This document shows, in pieces, positions 1 to 10,617 of a DNA stretch of 64,000 nt. The translations under genes and the position numbers were made by a program. The notes under the pieces are model-generated. The model was not told the DNA's origin. It saw only the letters and a list, made by a program, of their open reading frames with translations, and ran no database searches. The stretch spans positions 12,954,584 through 13,018,583 of the forward strand of contig NC_134537.1 in assembly GCF_050624435.1 (NCBI RefSeq), read 5' to 3'. Position 1 is the stretch's first letter; the number at the start of each line of letters is the position of its first letter. This stretch comes from Tenrec ecaudatus. Lineage: Eukaryota > Chordata > Mammalia > Afrosoricida > Tenrecidae.

Positions 1-2820
1 GCTGTCCAGCTGGTTCCAACTCAGTGTCCTTCTGTACAACCGAATGACACACAGCCCCATTCTGTGCCACACTCACCCTGGGCGCTGTGTTTGAGCCCAT
101 TGTTGCAGCCCCTGTGCCAAACCCTCTCATCAAGGGTCTTCCTCTTCTTCATTTTCCCTCCACCTTACCAAGCAGGGTGCCCTTCTCTGGGGACTGATCT
201 CTCCCGACAGCAGGTCTACAGCAAGTGAGATACATCTTTCCATTCTTGCTCCTAAGGAGTATTCTAACAGTTCAGTTCTTCTAAGAAAAAATCTGCTTGT
301 TCTTCCAGAAGTCCATGGCATATTCAATATTCTTCACAAATATCATAATTCAAAGGCATCTGCTCTTCTTTGATCTTCTTGTTTCAATTTGTATATCTAC
401 TGTACTCACCACCATTGAGAGTTGATGCTGACTCATAGTGACCCTATAGGAATTGTCTCGGTGAGTTTCTGAGACTGTAACTCTTTACAGGAGTAGAAAG
501 CCTTGTTTTTCTCTTGTAGGGATTGTCCCGGTCAGTTTCTGAGATTGTAAATCTTCACAGGAGTAGAAAGCCTTATCTTTCTCTGGGGCAGCTGGTTGGT
601 GGTTTCCAAGAGCTCAGTGCATAACCACTATTCCACTACATGAGCCTATTGAAAATACCACAGTTTGGGCACCCTGTGCAGCTTAGTCTTTAAAGTGACA
701 TCTTTTCTTTTTTATACTGTAAAAAAAAACAAACTTTTTCAGCACACTTGCCAATTTAACATCCTGTGATTTATTGACTGCTGATTCCATAGGCATTGAT
801 GGAAGATCCAAGTAAAATGAAATGTTTGCCAACTTCAATTTTTTTTGTTTTCATGATTTTGTTTACTAGTCCAATTATAAGGATTTTAGTTTTCCTTATT
901 TCGAGGCACAATCTGTAGTGGAGGCTGCAGCCTTTGATCTTCATCAGGAAGTGCTTCAAGTCTCTTAGTGCTCAGCAAGCATGGCTGTGTCCTTTGTGTA
1001 TTGTAGGCTGTGGGTCTTCCTCCACACATGATGCAGCGTTCTTCTTCATACAGTCCAGCTTCTGGCATTAATTGCTCAGCATGAAGATTGAATAAAAGGT
1101 GAAAGGATACTTTCACTCTGACCCATAGCTTTTCTGATTTTAAACTTTGTTCTGTTAAAATTGGTTCATGTGCAAGTTCCACCTGACCTGGACGTAGCAC
1201 TCCTGTACAGATTATGCATAAGCATGATGAAATATTTTGGAGTTTTTATTATTTACAACATCATCCATAACTTGTTATTATCTGTATAGTGAAATGCCTT
1301 TGCATAATCCACAAATACAAGCAAACATCTTTTTGGTAGTCTCTGTGTTCTGACAAGAGCCATGTGACATTAGCAGCGACATAACTCCGTCCACATCCTC
1401 TTCTGAATTTCTGGCAGTCCCCTGTCAATGTACCGCTGCAAACACTTTGAACCCTTTTCAGTAAAACTTTACGTGCACGTGCCACTTATACTACCACTTG
1501 ATGATGCCCACATTATGTTGGGTCACATTCTTCACAGCGGGCACAAAAATGGATCTTTTCCAATTGACCGGCCAGGTGGCTGTGTTCTAGTCACTCCCCT
1601 GCTACTGTAGACAAATGAGTACAGGCAGCACTGTGTCTGCTTTGTTCAAACATCTCAGTTGATAGTCTGTCAGTTCCTGGGACTTGTTTTTCAACACTGC
1701 CTTCAGGCCACTTGCACTTCTTACTGTAATACCCTTCGTTCTTGGTCCTGTGTACCTCCTGACGTCGTTGAATGTCAACAAATTCTTTTTGGTACAGTGA
1801 TTCTGTGGATTTCTTTGATTTTGTTTGAATGTTACCTGTATCTTTCAATATTCTGCCTAAAGAATCTTTTATTATTGCTTCAAGAGTTGAATTTTTCTCT
1901 CGATTCTTTTAGTTGAGAAGGTTCAGGGTATTCTGCTCATATGGTTTTTAATTCTGGACCTTTGCACATTTCATTAAAATTCTTTATCTTCTTGGGTTAC
2001 CCTTGGAAACTTCTTGTTTTTATGTTTGAAATGACCTTGTATGTCATTAAAGATTCCACGTGAGCTTCAGTTTTACTTTTCCTCCCTTTTTTGTCATTCA
2101 GTCCAATATTTACACTCAGGGGTATGTAGTCTAGAGTCTTTTCCTCCAGGAAGCAATTTCAATTGTATTAATTTATGTTTATGTTAAGCCCTCCATCATT
2201 TTTGTTCCACCCCTTCCCTACCCTCTTCCCTTCCCCTTGGAGATCTTTTGTTGAGTCCTTTCACATCATCATTCTTCCATTGGCTTTATTTACATCAGTC
2301 TCTTTTGATATCCATTTTGGTCTGTGTTTTAGCCCCTTATCTACCTTTTTAAAGCTCTCTCACTTTCTTCATAGGCTATGTCCTTGTTGCCATCCAACAA
2401 CGAATCTAATTTTTGGTTATTAATGTTCAATTCTTCAAATCTGTTCTCATGATGGTCTCTAAATTCAGGTGCAATATACTGGAGGTTGCGTGTTGGCTCT
2501 CCTGGACTTGTTTTTAATTCTCTTCAACTTAATTTAAAAATTCATATGAATAACCTGTTTCTTTTCCACAGATAACTCCTGCCTTTGTTCTGGCTGATAA
2601 TATGGAACGTCTCTATCATATCTTTCGCCCAATGGAGTGAATTGGATCCCTTTGCATTTCATTTGGCAAGGTCCACATGCACAGTTAGCACTTATGTAGA
2701 AATAGGTATTCTCCATAAATCAGTCTTTGGTGTTGCCGTCCTGCCATGTGATTTGTGGTGTTATTTCCATCACCAAAGCCATATCTTTCCATGTAAAATA
2801 TGAGAGCTGAGGAAGCCATA
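1..2820 (-). mobile_element. RTE (BovB-type) LINE, near full length, decayed
   Basis: Read on the minus strand, this follows the afrotherian RTE LINE from the 3' end (position 1) back towards the endonuclease region (about 2200-2800). The reverse-transcriptase part is visible around 1261-1485, where shifted frames give pieces like the RTE 'YAKAFD..DHNKLW' block, and around 1591-1848, which resembles the 'EEY..LY' to 'AE.F' linker before the RT. Frames are broken by many stops and indels, so it is dead. A SINE at 405-655 interrupts it. The endonuclease end (2200-2820) is the least certain part. Confidence 0.8.
405..655 (-). mobile_element. AFROSINE-type tRNA-derived SINE with internal duplication
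   Basis: The + strand carries the reverse complement of the SINE: the 'gactcatagtgaccctatagg' tail, then 'gtttctgagactgtaactc', then the tRNA-like head. The middle block is present twice in tandem (about 450-517 and 518-585), each copy ending in 'caggagtagaaagcctt'. It sits inside the RTE LINE and is therefore younger than that copy. Confidence 0.85.
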
Positions 2821-2944
2821 AGGGGTATTTCTACTCTGACATAGAAATCAGAATCCAGCAGATGGCATCCAACAACAACTACAACAAAACCTACAGAGGA
2901 ACTGTGCTGAAGATCAGAGGAACTGATTCACATCCAGGTGTTTT

Positions 2945-3128
2945 GTCAACTAGAACAAACTCTTCAAATGTAGGCTATTATCAGTACTGATATTTGGTAG
3001 TGAGGGGAAAAGGTAAAACGGGAGGTAATAAAATAGTGCAGCTTCTTTGGAAAAGAGTTTGGCAGTTCTTTAAGAAATTAAATGCGTAAGTACCACACAA
3101 CATGACAATTTTAAACGTAGGTTTATGT
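2945..3128 (+). mobile_element. L1 ORF2 3'-terminal fragment
   Basis: The stretch 'gcagcttctttggaaaaga' followed by 'tttggcagttctttaagaa' is typical of the C-terminal coding end of mammalian L1 ORF2. It is short, without an open frame, and joins directly to L1 3' UTR sequence. Confidence 0.6.
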
Positions 3129-3975
3129 CCAAAGGATCCCATTTGAAGAAAACTGATGGTGTCCAGCTATCAAAAGATATAGCATCTTGGGGTCTCAAAG
3201 GCTTGAAGGTAAACAAGCGGCCTTCTAGCAGAGAAGCAGCAAGCTCACATGAAGAAGCACACCAGCCTGTGCGATCATGAGGTGTCAGCAGGACCAGGTA
3301 ACTGGCATCAGAAGACCCCAAACAAACAAAACAACACCCCACCCCCATATTGTTGAGAATGAGGGGGTCGGAATAGAGACCCAAAGCCCATCTGTAGACA
3401 ATGGGACATCCTCTCACAGAGGGGTTACAGGGAATGGGTGAGCCAACCAGGGTTCAGTAAAGCACTGATGAAACACACAATACTCCCCAGGTTCCTTAAG
3501 GCTTCCTCACCCCCCACTATCATGACCCCAGTACTGCCTTTCACTTCGGGCTAGACTAGAGCATATGCACAGGTACTGATAAAAGCTCACAACACACGGA
3601 ATCCAGGAACAGGAATGAGAGAACCGATATCAGGATGGCAGGGGCAAGGAGGGGGGAGGAGGGAAGGAAAGGGGAACTGATCATGAAGATCCCCACATAA
3701 CTGCACCCCTGCCCACTCCGGGACCAACAACAGAAACCACAGGGGAAGGGAGATAGCTGTTAGTGTAAGATATGAAATTAATGATAATTAATAATTTATC
3801 AAGGGGCCACGAGGGTGGGAGTGGGGTGGGGGAAGAGGAGCTGACACCAAAGGCACAATAGAAAATAAATTTTGAGAAATAATGATGGCAACATATGTAC
3901 AATTGTACTTGATACAATTGAGATATGGATTGTTCTAAGAGCTGTAAGAGCCCTCAATACAATGTTAACAACCCC
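3129..3975 (+). mobile_element. L1 3' UTR, plus strand (type I)
   Basis: This belongs to the commonest repeat of the window. It contains 'ctatcaaaagatatagcatc', then 'aggcttgaaggtaaacaagc', then a 'gagggggt.ggaatagagacccaaagcccatctgtagac' block, a purine-rich tract, and a decayed 'gagccctcaataca' tail. The same order is seen at 48640-49460 and 53000-53868. No coding potential. This copy is clearly more diverged than the others. Confidence 0.8.
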
Positions 3976-3984
3976 CCAGAATCT

Positions 3985-5100
3985 TCCATTAGAGACTAGG
4001 CGGGGGCTGCTGATGTGGGCAGCTTAGTTGCACCTTGGCTTTGGTAGCGATGGCTACTTCACTGTTCACAGTAACCATGTGCGACTGAAAGGCTGTGATA
4101 AAAAATGCGGACATGTCAGAGGAAATGTAACAGGACCGGTGGAGTGAACTCCTCAGGCGCTGGTGAAATAGAACACAGAGCAGGACATTGTGACCCACAT
4201 CCAGAAGGCATTTGACAAGAAGCACACTCCCACTTGTCACTGCACTGTGGGCAGAAACTTTGGTCGTTATGTGACACTGAAACTAAGCACTTCCTCTACT
4301 TCTACCTGGGTCCAGGGGTCACCCTTCTGGTCAAATGTGGTTGTATTAGTCAAGGTAGACTAGAGACACAAATCCAGAGACATCATATGTGTATAGGAAA
4401 GATCTTTATATACAAGAGCAGTTGAATATTGAGAAAACATTCCAGCCCAGTCCAGATTAAGTCCATAAGTCCGATATTAGCCCATATGTTGGATACCAAT
4501 CTCTAAAGTCCTCTTCAGACTCATGAAATGCATGCAATGATGCTGAATGCAGGAAGATCACAGGCCAGTGGGTTCAAAGTCTTGTGGATCCAGTGGCGGT
4601 AGAAATATCTCAGCCCTGGCAGGGTCTCCATGTGGCTCCTTCAGTTTCCATGGGATGCGGTCTGTCAGTGTAGCGCCACATGTCTTGTCAGAAGAGCATC
4701 CCTCAGGGAGTGAGCAGAGAGAAAGTGTGTCTCCCGTCTCCAAGGAGGAAATACAGGAGTTCCCAGAATCCTCAGGAGAAGGCCATGCCCACAGAGAGGC
4801 CTCATTGTCTATGACCCAATTGACAGACTAGACTCCACCCCTTCACTCTTAATCCTCTCAAGTCCAAAATTGACACCATATTATGTAACCACCACACTGG
4901 TTCAAGCAGGGATGGTGCCCACACACCCAGTGATCCATCCCAAGCCAAGGATTAATGCCTCAGTTCCACATGGCAGAGACCGAACGTTTTAGTCTTGCTA
5001 AAGTAACACCTCCACCTTTGAACCTTTGTTATGTTGCTTGACACACGGCCTTCTCTGGTATCCATTTGTTGTGATGATTAGGCAATTAGCAAAATGGAAA
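3985..5100 (+). pseudogene. DYNLL1: DYNLL1 (dynein light chain LC8) processed pseudogene, split by an LTR
   Basis: LC8 is a small dimeric hub protein of cytoplasmic dynein and many other complexes; its coding region is 89 codons. Here the CDS-equivalent runs 4077-4341 without introns. The start reads M-C-D, then a TGA for codon 4 (CGA in the parent, a CpG-type change), then K-A-V-I-K-N-A-D-M-S-E-E-M, then TAA for the Gln codon. Later matches in shifted frames include the 'FDKK' region and 'YFYLG' near 4290. The 3' UTR resumes after the LTR at 4897 with 'cacacccagtgatccatcc', as in the DYNLL1 mRNA, and fades at about 5100 where a SINE piece begins. C at codon 2 and E-E favour DYNLL1 over DYNLL2. 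Non-functional retrocopy. Confidence 0.9.
4342..4896 (-). mobile_element. Solo LTR, ERVL/MaLR type, inserted in the DYNLL1 pseudogene
   Basis: Read on the minus strand it runs from TGTGGT-like to '...ctagtctaccttgactaataca', the classic ERVL/MaLR LTR ending. The flanks are 'gtggt' (4337-4341) and 'ctggt' (4897-4901), a 5-bp target-site duplication with one mismatch; the parent DYNLL1 sequence at this point has 'ctggt'. No internal retroviral genes are attached. Confidence 0.85.
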
Positions 5101-5207
5101 ATCTTCCATAGAGTTCTTGAGGTTGTAATGTTTACAGGATCAGACTGCCTCACCTTTTCTTGCCAACCTTTTGACTGTCAGGTCAACACCAGGGCTCTTT
5201 CCAGAGT
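5100..5207 (-). mobile_element. AFROSINE-type SINE fragment
   Basis: Contains a decayed 'gttcttgaggttgtaatg' body and ends with 'caacaccagggctc', the reverse complement of the SINE start. Old and truncated. Confidence 0.55.
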
Positions 5208-5989
5208 GACCATATGTCCAATTTATAGCCCCTCTCCACCCTCCTCCCAGCACTCCCTTCCTCTCCTCCACTATCGTGACCCTTTGTTAGTGCGACTACC
5301 TTGCTGGAAGATAATTCACGTTTCCAACGGCAGTGTGATGTCACACTTCTTGTTTTCTAATTACACACGACTCCTCCATTTGAGGTTCAGTCATCTGCAT
5401 GAACTGTATGATCTTTCCATTCATGGTGAGTCTCTCATTTCCCATGCTCGTCGCCCAAAAGCGCCTAACATGCTTAATTATTGGTATCTTTGTGTTGAAT
5501 GCCCTAATATTTCCACATTTGACAGGAAAATTCCATTTGGTGTCTATTTAGGTTTTGTATTTTCTAATTTCTATGAAGGTAAATAGCATTAAACTAGTCT
5601 TTTTACCAGGTGGTCTCAAAATTGTATAGAACCTTTAAGCATTAAAACTCCATTTTTATGCAATACCATTTTAATAGAAATGCTTGTTTTATGAAGGGAA
5701 AATTACTGACAAAAATTTGAATGATTCTTTGGAGCCTCTTATACCCTCTTTATTGCATTTTGATGTGGCTTAATTCATTAATAAAGAGGAAAGAGTTGGA
5801 ACCGTGGCATGTTTTATCTCCTCTCATGATTCAACAAAGGAGAATATTTTTTCAATAAAATTTTAGAGCAAATTTTCAATTTTCTTTTTCTGGAAAATGT
5901 ATTTTTTAAGGAGAATGACCTTGGACTCAATTCAGCATTGGAATTTTACAGCTACCTTTTCAATTAATTTCCCTGTGTAACAGTCCCAG
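5208..5989. other. Unassigned AT-rich sequence
   Basis: A pyrimidine-rich patch (5215-5275) is followed by AT-rich sequence. The long open frame crossing 5026-5586 starts in the DYNLL1 3' UTR and passes through the SINE, so it is not a gene. I recognise no repeat or exon here. Confidence 0.5.
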
Positions 5990-6065
5990 GGAGGGAAGAT
6001 TTGCTGTTGTTATTTCTATTTTGCAGATGAAGTGCGTGGCACTTGGAGAGAGGAACAATGTGTGC
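5990..6065 (+). mobile_element. MIR SINE core fragment
   Basis: 'ttatttctattttgcagatg' followed by 'ggcacttggagagag' matches the conserved 'attttacagatgaggaaactgaggc..agagag' part of MIR. Ancient and short. Confidence 0.5.
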
Positions 6066-6249
6066 TGTTCTTGCTCGAAGCGCTGCAACTTCATCCCTAG
6101 CAACTAAGCCACTCAGTTTAAACTATTTCTCTCGTCTTTCCTGCCCTTTCACCCGCCTTATCTTTTTTTTCTCTATATGTATGGAACATTTTTCTATAAT
6201 GCATGAGTCTTGGGGATCGGAGAAAATTCACCTGCCCTCTCAAAGTCCC

Positions 6250-6565
6250 TAAGATAGTTGTTGTGGCTGTTCGATGGTGTAAAATTGGTTTCGTGTCTTA
6301 GGGACTCCGTTTACAGAATGAATCACGGTCTGGTCTTCCACCACCCTCATCACTGGTGCTGTGTTTGAGCCCATTGTTGAAGTGACTGTGTCAATCCCTC
6401 TCCTCGAGTGGCTTCCTCCTTTTTATTGGCCTTCCGTTTTACCAGCTGTGGTGTTCTTTTCTTGGGATTGGTTCCTTTTTTGGTAATATGCCCAAAGGAT
6501 GTGAGATGAAGTCTTGCCATCCTCACTTCTAAGGAGCATTCTGATGTCCACAATTCACTCTTCTA
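6250..6565 (-). mobile_element. RTE LINE 3' fragment
   Basis: Matches the 3' part of the RTE copies at 1-330 and 10640-10960, including 'gtgtttgagcccattgttg', 'aaaggatgtgagatgaagt' and 'ctaaggagcattctg' in the same order. Short, without an open frame. Confidence 0.8.
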
Positions 6566-7589
6566 TCTTCTTAGCGTTATGCTCGTGGTTAAACAAAGTG
6601 CTACATAAATGTTGAGAAAAGTGTGATACGCTATGCTTAAGTGTTGGGGAAGGGAAAAGTGAATGGATGAAGGTTTTAGAGAATGAGTTTCATTCTGAGT
6701 TCAGGCTGTCAAGCCAAGGGAGATCTGAAGTCATTAGGAAAGACTTACACGAGCACTCCCACAGAGAAGAGATCGCTAAGGATCGGTCTATAGGTGAGTG
6801 TGACTTCCTCACAGCCAGCAGGTCTCATGCTGAAGCGCAGTCAATGGACACCTTTAGATTCCCAAAGATGGCTTTGGCTGCAGTGTGGCAGACAGGTTAG
6901 AGTGTGGAGACACTCGGGAGAATGAGATGCCTCTGGAATTAGAACAACGCATGGAAGCTAACCAAAAGCCTGAACTGTGCCGGCGGGCATGAAGACGGCA
7001 GAGGTGGTGGTGGACCGATCGAGGAGCTGGTTAATGACTGCCTGGCTGTCGAGTGTCATAGAGAGAAGGCATGTTTCTATTTTTGAAAGTCCCAGATTCT
7101 GTTAAAACAGAAAGCTATTTCATTTGAATTGTAATTATTTGGAACACAACTCATTAAATGCCTCAAATAATTGGCTCTTCTGTGCTAAGCATTTATGCAC
7201 AAGGAAGGTGTCAAGGAAACACATTGAGAACGATTTTATTTTCAAGGAAGCAATTCTTTCCTTTTTGTTCTGGGATCGCTTTAGATAGCTCAGATTCTCA
7301 CATCTTCAGGGTCACATTCCTGCTCGCTTTGCCTCCAGACACTCACCTCCCGGGTTGCCTAGCATTCACACAAGCAGGGTGGTTGCCCCTGACTCCCTGA
7401 CATTCCCGATGCTCCCAGTTATAAGGCCTAAGCCCCAGGAGGAAGCAGCTTATCTGCCCCCCAGTGTTAACTCTTTCAGGTCATGAATTGATTTTTTAAA
7501 TTTTTAAGAATTGCTTTTTAATGATTTTTTCCTACTCATTAAAAAAAGACGTCGATGAATGAAACACTAGCGGTTGCTGAATCCATTTT
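6566..7589. other. Unassigned sequence, probably old repeats plus unique DNA
   Basis: Around 6640-7050 the layout ('atggctttggctgcagtgtgg', then 'gcagaggtggtggtgga') resembles a common ancient mammalian interspersed repeat that I cannot name with certainty. Open frames here are short and unsupported. Confidence 0.3.
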
Positions 7590-7757
7590 GCCAGGTGACA
7601 GCTTCACAGGGGTCCGAATAGAAATGTGCTCCATAGGATTTTCAATGCTGGAGGTCCCTCATCTTTTTTGTGAGGTGCCCCTGGGTGGATTTGAACTGCC
7701 AACCTTTTGATTAGCAGCCAAGCACATTAACGGTTTACACCACCCTGGGGCTTTTCT
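7590..7757 (-). mobile_element. AFROSINE-type SINE
   Basis: Reverse complement of the SINE: 'tggatttgaactgccaacc' (the tRNA-like B-box region), 'ttagcagccaagcac', ending in 'accaccctggggct'. Old copy. Confidence 0.75.
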
Positions 7758-7774
7758 ATCTCAGAGGGAGGGCA

Positions 7775-7965
7775 CAGTTATTTAAACTGTCTCTACTGTG
7801 TGTTGCACAGTGTTCTCACCAGTTAAAAGACATGCCCAATTTCAGGCTCTCAATACCCATCTTTAGATTATGATCATCATTTTTTAAGGAACAGGAGACT
7901 CAGACCAGGCCACATAACGAGGAAGCCAATGCTTTTTCTATTAGATCACATCACTGTCCTAATGC
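7775..7965 (+). mobile_element. MIR SINE
   Basis: Follows the MIR order: 'tgtgttgcacagtgttctc', then 'aacaggagactcagaccagg', then 'cacataacgaggaagcc', matching the MIR 'gaaactgaggc..aggtcacacagctagtaag' region. Confidence 0.55.
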
Positions 7966-8449
7966 TTCTTTAGCTCCCCGGCGCAGTTGGATGCTTTCAG
8001 TTGATGCCTAATTAGCATTTAGACAGAGGTGAAATTTCTCCTCCGTAGCCAGCTCTCTGTCATACTTGCTAGTGCAGAGGGAGTCCCCTGTCCCTGGAGT
8101 GTGAGTATAAATCGGGTTGCGTCTCAGCTTTATTCTGGGTTAGATGCGGCATTCTGTGCTAGTTCAGGAACTTCGCTTTGTTACCTCTCAGGTTTTTAAT
8201 GGGATAATGTGGCTCAGGGGACTGACACTGGTTGCAAATATAACTGGTGTGTCCTTGGCTTCTCCTCTAGTAAGTACACATGCATCACACTGCCAATAAG
8301 ACCACAAATCTCAGTGCTCTTTGAGTTTCTCCCCACATGTTTACAGAAAGGTCAGTTTTTTTTCCCTTGGCTCGTGCTTCCCAAATATTCCAAGGGCCTT
8401 TGTTGTGCAAGGTAGACCACTCGGTGGTCACTGCCTGTCAAAATCTGTG
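7966..8449. other. Unassigned unique-looking sequence
   Basis: No recognised repeat, exon or RNA gene. Short overlapping open frames are present on both strands and look random. Confidence 0.4.
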
Positions 8450-8672
8450 CTCCTCTGGGTTGCTGTGATGTGCTATAGAGTCTGTTTGATTCTGAGCAAC
8501 TCCGCGGGATCGAGGGAAATTGCCCCACAGGGCTTCCTAGGCTGTACTGTTTACACAAGCACATTGGCAGTTCTGTTCTCCCACGGAACCTCTGGCTGGG
8601 TTTGAATTGCTACCTCTTTGGTAAGCAGTCAGGTTCGTATGCTTTGCACAACGACAGGGCTCCTCACTATAT
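8450..8672 (-). mobile_element. AFROSINE-type SINE
   Basis: Reverse-complement SINE with 'gggtttgaattgctacctc', 'ggtaagcagtcagg' and the end 'acgacagggctcctcac'. Confidence 0.75.
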
Positions 8673-9321
8673 GGGATCATATGGCTTTGTTAGGGAGCTT
8701 CAAACAAGGAGCAACAAGCCAAACAAAACAAAACAAAACGCTGTGGTGTCCATCATGTCTACAGAGAAGTGCGCTGGGTGATGGGCCTGCGGAGAGTGTA
8801 TGTCCCATGAGGCTTAGAGGACAAGCACAAGTGCAGTCTTATCAAACAAGGCACCAACACACTGTAAGACTGTCAAGGCCAGGCCAGTCTCCCGGGGAAG
8901 TCAGTGCCCTCTGTCTACGAATAGCAGCCACGTTTATGCTCAGCTTTTATTGCTTGGAGCAGAGAAAACCTCTCCATTCTAGATGGGCTGCTACTGCTGT
9001 CATCTACTGTGACTGGAGCGGGACCTATGAGAGGGACCTGTTCCACGGCCTTTACATCTAACAGGGCCATTCCAATGCTTTCCCTGGGCAGCCATTCACA
9101 GCTGTAAACCTACTGTGCAAGTCCCAGACAAAAGGCTGGCTTGCTTTCAATGTCAGGAGGGAAATGTTTTATCGTTAAAGTCATAAAAGTCAACTGAACA
9201 AAAAGAAAGCTGAATGCTTTATCATTGACGTATATGAATATCGCACATTGCCCTGTAAAACAGAAACTCCCAACACCAGAGCCTCACCAAATTTTAATTC
9301 TCAAGATTCCATATCATTTAT
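8673..9321. other. Unassigned sequence with a short (AAAAC)n run
   Basis: An (AAAAC) run lies at about 8716-8738. The open frame 8618-9061 starts inside the SINE and has no recognisable domain; I do not call it a gene. Confidence 0.4.
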
Positions 9322-9502
9322 TGGAGTCCCTCCTGGTGCTATCATTCAGTGCTTGACTACTGGCTGAAAGGTGGGTGGTCCGAACCCAGGGACAGGGGCC
9401 TCGGAAGGCAGGCCTGGTCACAGCCTTGGTCAGTCTGTGGAGCAGTTCTGTTCTGCACTTGTCAGTAAAAATCAAGTTGATAGAAACTAACAACAACATA
9501 CT
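9322..9502 (+). mobile_element. AFROSINE-type SINE
   Basis: Plus-strand copy starting 'ggagtccctcctggtgcta', followed by a degraded B-box region around 'ggtggtccgaaccc' and a decayed tail. Old. Confidence 0.6.
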
Positions 9503-10617
9503 GCTCATCGTGTAATGTACCCGAAGATTGATTTTGAGCTCAGATGATCTCATGTCGTCTGAGAGCTTTCTGGCTTCTTTTCATAGGGCACAAGAATGTG
9601 CTTACTTTTCCACGTTTGGGGATGCTTTCTTAGGCATGGTTTCTGGTTTCCTTCCCTTCGATGGCTTGTCAGAAGTAGGTGCCTGCCTCTGCAGTCATTA
9701 CATTCCATCTCGACAATCTGCTTCTTGTCACTGTACAATAGTCCTTTGTGTCCATATCCTGGGAGCCAGGGAACTGCTGAGTCCATCAGGCCACTCGTGA
9801 AATATCTGATTGAACTTAGACTCCATCAGACCCTCTTGATGAATCAAGCGGCTTTAAATCATAACCCGGCTCTCCCAGTGGTCTCTCAACTTTCAATACA
9901 TTTTGATTTAAGGGGCTTTGGTGTGCGATCATATTTCATGAGATGATATCCGATGAGTGCAGGGAAGGAAACAAGCAACATAATCAGAGATGACAGTAAG
10001 AGGAACACAAGCAAAGGAGACAAGAGACAACCCACAGAGGGGTTATTTGTAAATGCAAGTGAAACACGGTAAGTGGTGCCCCGTGTAATGGTTACTTCCT
10101 CTCTGCCAGTGATGGTGGGTGGAGGTAGTCATAAAAATAAACCCTCATTCCGCAAAGAATTCGAAACTGAAAATGCTTCCTTTGGTCTCTGTGTACGCCA
10201 TAGCAACGACGTGTAAGGCAAGCACCAGGAAGTACCTACTTTTTCCTTCCTGTAAATGAGGGATCAAGGGAAAGCTAATATCAATGAATGCTTTCTTTGC
10301 AGGATGACACTAAATACCAAAGTGAAAAGAAAATTACTATCAAGTAGCATATAGTTACTGTGTACTATCAAGGAAGAGATAATAAAATCATCCAAAATTG
10401 CTCCCACCAAAGGCAAACATTCTTGATTGTTAATTGTATTTTCTTCTAGTCTTTTTAAAAATAAACGACCCCAACAATATTTATATGTACACCCCGGTGA
10501 CATTGACTGCATTCTCTGTCATCGGGCAGCCATCCTTACCTTCCTCCTGGAGTTGTTCCTCCTTCGTTAACATAAAATCACTGCTCTCTAAGTTCCTTGT
10601 CTGATAGTTCAAGTTGC
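9503..10617. other. Unassigned sequence
   Basis: No repeat recognised. Minus-strand reading around 9550-9830 has moderately long open pieces in two frames, which might be a decayed retrocopy, but I recognise no parent protein. Confidence 0.35.

Noticed and set aside
5026-5586. 186-codon open frame, plus strand
   Set aside because: It begins in the DYNLL1 3' UTR remnant and crosses a SINE fragment; no domain is recognisable.
8716-8738. (AAAAC)n as a retrocopy poly-A tail
   Set aside because: No recognisable retrocopied gene lies next to it; treated as a simple repeat.
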